Assembly (NCBI GenBank): GCA_027491195.1
Contig: JAIXWQ010000009.1
Span: 1-64,000 of the forward strand
Source of the DNA: Cytophagaceae bacterium
GTDB lineage: Bacteria; Bacteroidota; Bacteroidia; Cytophagales; Spirosomataceae
Length of the DNA: 64,000 nucleotides
Direction of reading: 5' to 3'
Below the pieces are notes generated by a model, which made no database searches, was not told the DNA's origin, and saw only the letters and a list, made by a program, of their open reading frames with translations. Positions 59,254 through 64,000 of the stretch are shown one piece after another (the first letter of the stretch is position 1; each line of letters opens with the position of its first letter). The translations under genes and the position numbers were made by a program.

Positions 59254-59871
59254 GTGAAAGTACACATTCTAAATGGGGATTGTTTGCAGTATGTCTTGCA
59301 AGCAGAAAATGCGCTCGTCGTTCGAGAAATGCTGGTGGAAGGCCCATTAAAGGCTGATTCTGAGGAGAGCTTTTTTCATTTGCGTGCAGACTATTTAGAA
59401 AAAACATACGGTATTCCTGCATCAGAATACCAGCAAAAAACGGTGTCAGAATTCAAAAAAATGCACCACATTCCGAAGCATTCGGAGGTATATCTGTGGT
59501 TCGATTTTGACCTTTATTGCTTCGTACATTTATTGTTCATCATTGAATTATTACAAGCGGATAAAACGCTACAATTGTATGTAGTTCGTCCGCTCCGAAA
59601 AAGAAAATTCCGGATTTGGCGCGGATTTGATCTGCATACAAAAGATGATTTGATGCAGGCATTCTCACAAAAGACACCGCTTTCTAGAAAGGATATTCAA
59701 GCTTTTAGACACGTTTGGAAGCGACTAGGCAAAAAGGGTTCTGGACTAGATCATCGCTTAGTCCCTTTCCTTCAGAAACACCTACAGGACTATCCTCAAC
59801 TTGAAAAAGCAACGAAAATCGAGGCTCGCTGGGGCTTAACGGAAGGGCAAATTACCCGCATTCTTTCCTAA
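59254..59871 (+). CDS. DUF1835 family protein, GTG start
   Basis: A 205-residue protein starting with GTG directly after the TAA stop of the Dabb gene (59251-59253), with no gap. The N-terminus KVHILNGDCLQYVLQAENAL and ALVVREMLVEGPLKADS are the DUF1835 hallmarks, and YLWFDFDLYCFVHLLFIIEL is also typical. The family has no known activity. The direct juxtaposition argues for translation by re-initiation. It is the last gene of the operon. Confidence 0.82.
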   Translation: MKVHILNGDCLQYVLQAENALVVREMLVEGPLKADSEESFFHLRADYLEKTYGIPASEYQQKTVSEFKKMHHIPKHSEVYLWFDFDLYCFVHLLFIIELLQADKTLQLYVVRPLRKRKFRIWRGFDLHTKDDLMQAFSQKTPLSRKDIQAFRHVWKRLGKKGSGLDHRLVPFLQKHLQDYPQLEKATKIEARWGLTEGQITRILS

Positions 59872-59875
59872 AATT

Positions 59876-59900
59876 TGTTCCCAAATCCGAAAAGGGAACA
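59876..59900. repeat. 25-base inverted repeat, copy 2
   Basis: Arms TGTTCCC (59876-59882) and GGGAACA (59894-59900) flank an 11-base centre AAATCCGAAAA. It differs from copy 1 (51825-51849) at one position only, which makes this copy the more symmetric one. It starts four bases after the DUF1835 stop and ends 81 bases before the ATG at 59982. There is no T tract. Confidence 0.88.
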
Positions 59901-59981
59901 TATGCGTGTTTCAATTACAGTTAATAGCGATTAATTGTACGTTCTTTGGTCATATTTTAACTCTTTTAAATAACCAAAGAA

Positions 59982-60506
59982 ATGAAAAAAATTGTTCTAT
60001 TATTCGTCCTTGCGGGAAGCATTTTCGCTTGTACTAAAAAGGAAGACGGTGCAGCAGCAGCAACTACTTCAACTGACCCATCTGTAGTTTTAGCTGGAGT
60101 TGTAATCGATACATCTGCTAACGTAGGCTTAGTTATGAAAGCGATAACGGCGATCGAAGCGGGTGACTCAGCTACCTACCGTTCAACTTATTCTCCAGAT
60201 GTCGTTTTCCATGATAACCTAGATTCGATGGGAATCAATGAGAACATGCAAATGTTTAAAATAATGGCAGAAAAAGGCATTAAATTAAAAATTGAAATGG
60301 GGCCAGTTTGGGAAAATCAATTTGATAAGCCTTCCAAGAAAAAGGGTTACACAAACTATGTGATGAGTAAGTGTAAATTCATTTTTACAAGGGGAGAAAA
60401 GAAATCGGAAATGGTCGTTTTCGCAGTAGATGCGATCAGAGATGGTAAGCAAGTAGAAGAGTGGTTACACTATGACAGAAGTGCTTTTGTTGAAATCTCT
60501 AAGTAA
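59982..60506 (+). CDS. SnoaL/NTF2-like lipoprotein, second copy
   Basis: A 174-residue lipoprotein with a cleavage site at FACTKK (Cys17). The mature domain has an NTF2-like start (VGLVMKAITAIEAGDSATYR) and VVFHDNLDSMGI, then GYTNYVMSKCKF and QVEEWLHYDRSAF. It resembles the lipoprotein at 50433-50972 in signal, length and fold pattern, and both have the same inverted repeat 70-80 bases upstream of the first gene of their unit. Function is unknown. A strong terminator follows. Confidence 0.75.
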   Translation: MKKIVLLFVLAGSIFACTKKEDGAAAATTSTDPSVVLAGVVIDTSANVGLVMKAITAIEAGDSATYRSTYSPDVVFHDNLDSMGINENMQMFKIMAEKGIKLKIEMGPVWENQFDKPSKKKGYTNYVMSKCKFIFTRGEKKSEMVVFAVDAIRDGKQVEEWLHYDRSAFVEISK

Positions 60507-60513
60507 TTGAGTT

Positions 60514-60545
60514 AATGCAGCGCCCTGCGGGCGCTGCATTTTTTT
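60514..60545 (+). terminator. rho-independent terminator
   Basis: AATGCAGCGCCC, loop TGC, GGGCGCTGCATT followed by TTTTT; a perfect 12-base stem eight bases after the lipoprotein stop. Confidence 0.92.
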
Positions 60546-60546
60546 C

Positions 60547-60568
60547 TGTCCTATCTCCCCCTAGGACA
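60547..60568. repeat. inverted repeat TGTCCTA-N8-TAGGACA upstream of the rhamnosidase
   Basis: Seven-base arms at 60547-60553 and 60562-60568 around a C-rich loop, 46 bases before the rhamnosidase ATG. It is too far from a T tract to be the terminator at 60514-60545 and could be an operator. Confidence 0.5.
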
Positions 60569-60614
60569 CCCACTTCGTTTTCTTTTTGTACTTTAGTTGC
60601 AAACCTATTGAAAC

Positions 60615-63600
60615 ATGAAAAAACGAATCCTCGCAGGACTACTGATTGCGTTCTCATTTATCGCGCAAGCACAAGTAAAAATCAACAAACTACAGGTAGA
60701 ATACCAGACTGCTCCACTTGGTTTAGATGAGGCTCATCCGCGTTTTTCATGGCAAATGGAATCCCCTGTTCGCGGAGAAAAACAAAGTGCCTATCGCATT
60801 GTGGTGCAAGACGAAACGGGGCGGACAGTTTGGGATTCAAAAAAACAAAACACCTCCAGTTCTTTAGGAATTACGTATTCGGGCGAAGCACTGAAAGCTA
60901 AGACGGCTTATCGCTGGACACTGGAGGTTTGGAATGGGAAAAATGTGAAAACATCACAAAAGGCAAATTTCGAAACAGGACTAATGAACCCTTCAATCGA
61001 TGCCTGGAAAGGGGCAGAATGGATCGGATCAAATGACCTGAATTTTTACAGTCATTACTTGTCGGTTTACAAATTCCAATACGGTGTTCAGATCGATAAG
61101 GGGACGAAGGCTAGCTTTATTTTTGGTGCAAATGATCCCCGTTTACAAAACCGAAATCTGAATATTCAGGAGGTGGCAAGTGGTCAGAATCAATCCTATG
61201 TCAGACTAGAATTAGATATTTCTGAGTTAGCTAAATCAGATTCAGGACAAGCCTATTTGCAAATTTACCGCGTAGGATACGATAAAAAAGACCGCGCAGA
61301 TCAGGCATTTAAAAGCTTTAAAATCCCAGCAAACATCCTTAATCAGTCGAATAAATCCGAAAAACATACCGTGTATGCAGAGTGTAATTTCGGGGTGTTT
61401 GATTTCTATATCAACGCCGTGGACAAGGAACACAAGATTAATCCTACCGATAAAAACGCGAATATTTTTGCGCCCTCTGGCGTGAATCTTAACCCGATCG
61501 GTGCTGGGAATAATTTCATCAGTTTTCCGATGCTTTCGGATATTGGATTTGCGACTCCCGAAGGAGAATCGGCCCGTTTTTCAGAGGTCATTATCCGTAA
61601 TTTTAGGTTGCCGAGTAATCCCTTATTTCAAGCTTCAGAGAATCCTGGTTTGTGGAAAGAGCTGAGCTACGATGGTAAAGCCTTCACGGTTTCCGGGAAA
61701 TTTAGCGTAGCTAATCCAAGTCGCCACGCTGCACCGATGTTGCGTACTAAATTCGCAGCAACAGAAGGAAAAACGATTAAAAGTGCGCGCATTTATGCGA
61801 CGGCGAGAGGAATTTATGAATTGTATTTGAATGGGAAACGCGTGGGGGATGAGTTTTTTAACCCAGGATTAACGCAGTACAATAAGACACATACCTACCA
61901 GGTTTTTGACGTGACATCGCTGTTGAACAAAGGCGTGAACGCCTGGGGAGCTTGGTTGAGCGAGGGCTGGTGGAGTGGAAATATTACGTTTAGCGGGGAC
62001 AATTGGAACTATTTTGGCGATCGCCAATCGCTCTTAGCTACGCTCGAAATTCGTTACACGGACGGAACGGAACAAGTCATTCAGACGAATCCTGGTAACT
62101 GGAAAACCTTCACAGATGGTCCCATTCGTGTGGGAAGTTTCTTCCAAGGAGAGGTTTTCGATGCGCGAAAAAAAGCGGCTATCGAAGGTTGGGCTACGAC
62201 AAATTTCAATGATAAAAATTGGGCACCAGCTGCAAAAATCGACTTGGCTGGAACGAGCTTTGCCTTGGATTATAAGGGCATGAAACTCGTTAATCACCTG
62301 GATGATCGCGTAAGCGTTCAGCAGGTATTACAAGCAAAATCAATAGCGGAGCCTAGAAAAGGAGTTTATGTGTATGATATGGGCCAAAACATGGTCGGAT
62401 TTCCTAAGATTTTTATCAAAAATGGAAAGCCGGGACAAGTCATCACGATGCGTTTTGCCGAAGTTTTATACCCTGATTTAGCCGAATACGCTGGCCAAAA
62501 AGGAATGATCATGCTCGAAAATATCCGAGCAGCACTTGCTCAAGACATCCACATCCTGCAAGGAGGCGATGAATATATTCAACCACGCTTCACCTTCCAC
62601 GGTTATCGCTACCTCGAAATAACCGGCGTAGACCAAGCTCCGGCATTAGCTCAAGTAGCCGGAATCGTACTTTCATCCGTGAAAAATATCAGCTCTTCTT
62701 ATGAGACTTCGGACCCAATGGTGAACAAACTTTGGTCGAACATTACCTGGTCGATGCGCTCGAATTTCTTATCGATTCCGACCGATACCCCTGCTAGAAA
62801 TGAGCGTATGGGATGGAGCGGCGACATCAACGTTTTCTCGAAAACTGCGACCATGATGGCTCCGGTAAATAACTTCATGCGCCGCCACTTGTTAGGCATG
62901 CGCGATGTGCAACGAGTGGATGGCCGTTTCACGGACGTGGCTCCGATGGGCGGTGGTTTTGGCGGAACATTGTGGGGAAGCGCAGGCATTGTGATACCAT
63001 GGGAAACGTATTTGCAATACGGCGACAAGGCGATGCTGGCGGAACATTATGATGCCATGAAACGCTACATGACATTCTTGGATTCGAAAGTAAAAGACGG
63101 TATTCTGAACGAGGGCCCATTAGGGGACTGGCTCAGTCCGGAGGGAAATAAAAATGACAATACCTTGTTTTGGATGGCCTACCAAGCGGCTGATTTAGCT
63201 ATCGTTTCGAAGGTCGCACGCGTGCTAGGTTTTACGGCAGAGGCTGATAATTATTTAGCCCAAAGCGAAGCTAAAAAAATCGCCTTCAACGAAATTTATG
63301 TAGACAAGACCAACTTCAAAACTATTAAATCTGGAGTTAAGACAGGGTTCATGGGAGCGCCAAATGACCGTGTCAGCACCGAATCAACCGACAAAGGACA
63401 GCTCATGGATACGCAGGCGTCTTATGCGATTCCTTTGGCCTTAGGAACATTCAACGCAACTAATGCCCCTCGTGCTTTAGCCCATTTAGTCTCTGCGGTC
63501 ACTCGTTCGAATACAGATGATCAAGGGGTAGCTCGTCCTCCTTATTCGTTAATGACCGGATTCATCGGTACCGCATCCATTTCCGAGGCGCTTTCAGCGA

Positions 63601-64000
63601 ACGGAAAACATGACATCGCCTATGGATTATTGACGAATAAAACCTATCCTTCTTGGTTGTATTCGGTGGCGAATGGGGCGACCAGTATTTGGGAAAGATT
63701 AAACTCCTACACCATCGAAAATGGATTCGGTGGAAACAATAGTATGAACTCGTTTAACCACTATTCTTTCGGGGCTGTGGCGGCCTGGATGTACACACAC
63801 TCACTAGGTATTCAACGCGATGAAGCATCACCGGGATATCAGCATTTCATCTTACAGCCTACGCCGGATCCGACGGGCAAAATTACCTTTGCAAAAGGGC
63901 ATGTAGAAACGATGTACGGCGCCATCAAAAGTGAATGGAGAAAGAACGGAAATCAGACAACGTACCGATTCTTAATTCCTGCTAATACCTCAGCACAGGT
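60615..64000 (+). CDS. alpha-L-rhamnosidase (GH78), exported, cut by right window edge
   Basis: The frame is open from ATG 60615 (signal peptide MKKRILAGLLIAFSFIAQAQ) to the window end, 1128 codons with no stop or frameshift. PLGLDEAHPRFSW and AYRIVVQDE begin the N-terminal fibronectin-like domain. An extra beta-rich domain of about 200 residues precedes the rhamnosidase N-domain (ARGIYELYLNGKRVGDE). The (alpha/alpha)6 catalytic domain shows IPTDTPARNERMGWSGD (721-737) and TSIWERLNSY, and the C-terminal beta domain is nearly complete. It would remove terminal L-rhamnose from glycans or plant glycosides. Confidence 0.93.
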   Translation, partial: MKKRILAGLLIAFSFIAQAQVKINKLQVEYQTAPLGLDEAHPRFSWQMESPVRGEKQSAYRIVVQDETGRTVWDSKKQNTSSSLGITYSGEALKAKTAYRWTLEVWNGKNVKTSQKANFETGLMNPSIDAWKGAEWIGSNDLNFYSHYLSVYKFQYGVQIDKGTKASFIFGANDPRLQNRNLNIQEVASGQNQSYVRLELDISELAKSDSGQAYLQIYRVGYDKKDRADQAFKSFKIPANILNQSNKSEKHTVYAECNFGVFDFYINAVDKEHKINPTDKNANIFAPSGVNLNPIGAGNNFISFPMLSDIGFATPEGESARFSEVIIRNFRLPSNPLFQASENPGLWKELSYDGKAFTVSGKFSVANPSRHAAPMLRTKFAATEGKTIKSARIYATARGIYELYLNGKRVGDEFFNPGLTQYNKTHTYQVFDVTSLLNKGVNAWGAWLSEGWWSGNITFSGDNWNYFGDRQSLLATLEIRYTDGTEQVIQTNPGNWKTFTDGPIRVGSFFQGEVFDARKKAAIEGWATTNFNDKNWAPAAKIDLAGTSFALDYKGMKLVNHLDDRVSVQQVLQAKSIAEPRKGVYVYDMGQNMVGFPKIFIKNGKPGQVITMRFAEVLYPDLAEYAGQKGMIMLENIRAALAQDIHILQGGDEYIQPRFTFHGYRYLEITGVDQAPALAQVAGIVLSSVKNISSSYETSDPMVNKLWSNITWSMRSNFLSIPTDTPARNERMGWSGDINVFSKTATMMAPVNNFMRRHLLGMRDVQRVDGRFTDVAPMGGGFGGTLWGSAGIVIPWETYLQYGDKAMLAEHYDAMKRYMTFLDSKVKDGILNEGPLGDWLSPEGNKNDNTLFWMAYQAADLAIVSKVARVLGFTAEADNYLAQSEAKKIAFNEIYVDKTNFKTIKSGVKTGFMGAPNDRVSTESTDKGQLMDTQASYAIPLALGTFNATNAPRALAHLVSAVTRSNTDDQGVARPPYSLMTGFIGTASISEALSANGKHDIAYGLLTNKTYPSWLYSVANGATSIWERLNSYTIENGFGGNNSMNSFNHYSFGAVAAWMYTHSLGIQRDEASPGYQHFILQPTPDPTGKITFAKGHVETMYGAIKSEWRKNGNQTTYRFLIPANTSAQ

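Noticed and set aside
62034-63120. minus-strand frames near the right edge
   Set aside because: They are antisense to an uninterrupted GH78 reading frame that runs to the window end. Codon phase at the catalytic block agrees with the start at 60615, so there is no frameshift.
1-64000. tRNA, rRNA or complete insertion sequence
   Set aside because: The intergenic gaps were read on both strands; no cloverleaf-like sequence, no rRNA segment and no transposase frame with terminal repeats was seen.

Overview
The window looks like a chromosomal segment of a Bacteroidota bacterium, most likely a member of the Cytophagales. The evidence is a SusC/SusD outer-membrane pair, several promoters of the Bacteroidota form TTTG-N19/20-TAnnTTTG, many signal-peptide and lipoprotein genes, an M56/BlaI pair, a his gene block ending in a fused hisIE, and GH29 and GH78 glycosidases. 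No rRNA, tRNA, CRISPR array or complete insertion sequence was seen.

Region 1 (1-20.3 kb, minus strand): the start of metK lies at the left edge. Next comes a surface-polysaccharide locus read from gmd (20122) down to a WbuB-like glycosyltransferase (563). It holds gmd, ugd, a Wzx-type flippase, a Wzy-type polymerase, wecB, six glycosyltransferase or glycosyltransferase-like genes, two methyltransferases, an MBOAT/SGNH-like acyl-modification pair and a three-enzyme UDP-6-deoxy-L-hexosamine pathway. The short RmlD-type reductase points to UDP-L-QuiNAc rather than UDP-L-FucNAc. From wzx leftwards the DNA is strikingly A+T-rich; ugd and gmd are not, so the inner block is probably acquired. No initiating sugar-phosphate transferase and no Wza/Wzc genes are in view.

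Region 2 (20.3-29.6 kb): an MHS-type MFS transporter, a small XRE regulator, the late histidine genes hisH-hisA-hisF-hisIE with a small membrane protein, a VTT-family protein, a Tat-type Dabb protein, an NAD(P)-binding protein and gpmI. The gaps carry four related palindromes (core ATTGACA-N5-TGTCAAT) and an unusual tandem array of mini-hairpins (29320-29461).

Region 3 (29.6-43.3 kb): alpha-L-fucosidase divergent from a zinc alcohol dehydrogenase; a four-gene ApbE-DUF2271/PepSY/outer-membrane-like/DUF6174 operon that looks like a flavinylation-linked redox module; a DsbA-like gene, a sugar isomerase-like gene, a GNAT gene and a SusC/SusD pair closed by a strong terminator.

Region 4 (43.3-64 kb): an M28 peptidase, a diheme cytochrome c peroxidase, an M23 peptidase and an M56/BlaI pair whose operator fills the promoter spacer. 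A minus-strand operon encodes DinB, Dabb, a beta-helix protein, a diheme cytochrome and two small exported proteins. A tightly coupled plus-strand operon encodes DUF3237, MFS, SerC, an FAD monooxygenase, a Tat-type Dabb protein and DUF1835. Then come a SnoaL-like lipoprotein and a nearly complete GH78 alpha-L-rhamnosidase. A 25-bp inverted repeat occurs almost unchanged upstream of the two loci that encode SnoaL-like lipoproteins.
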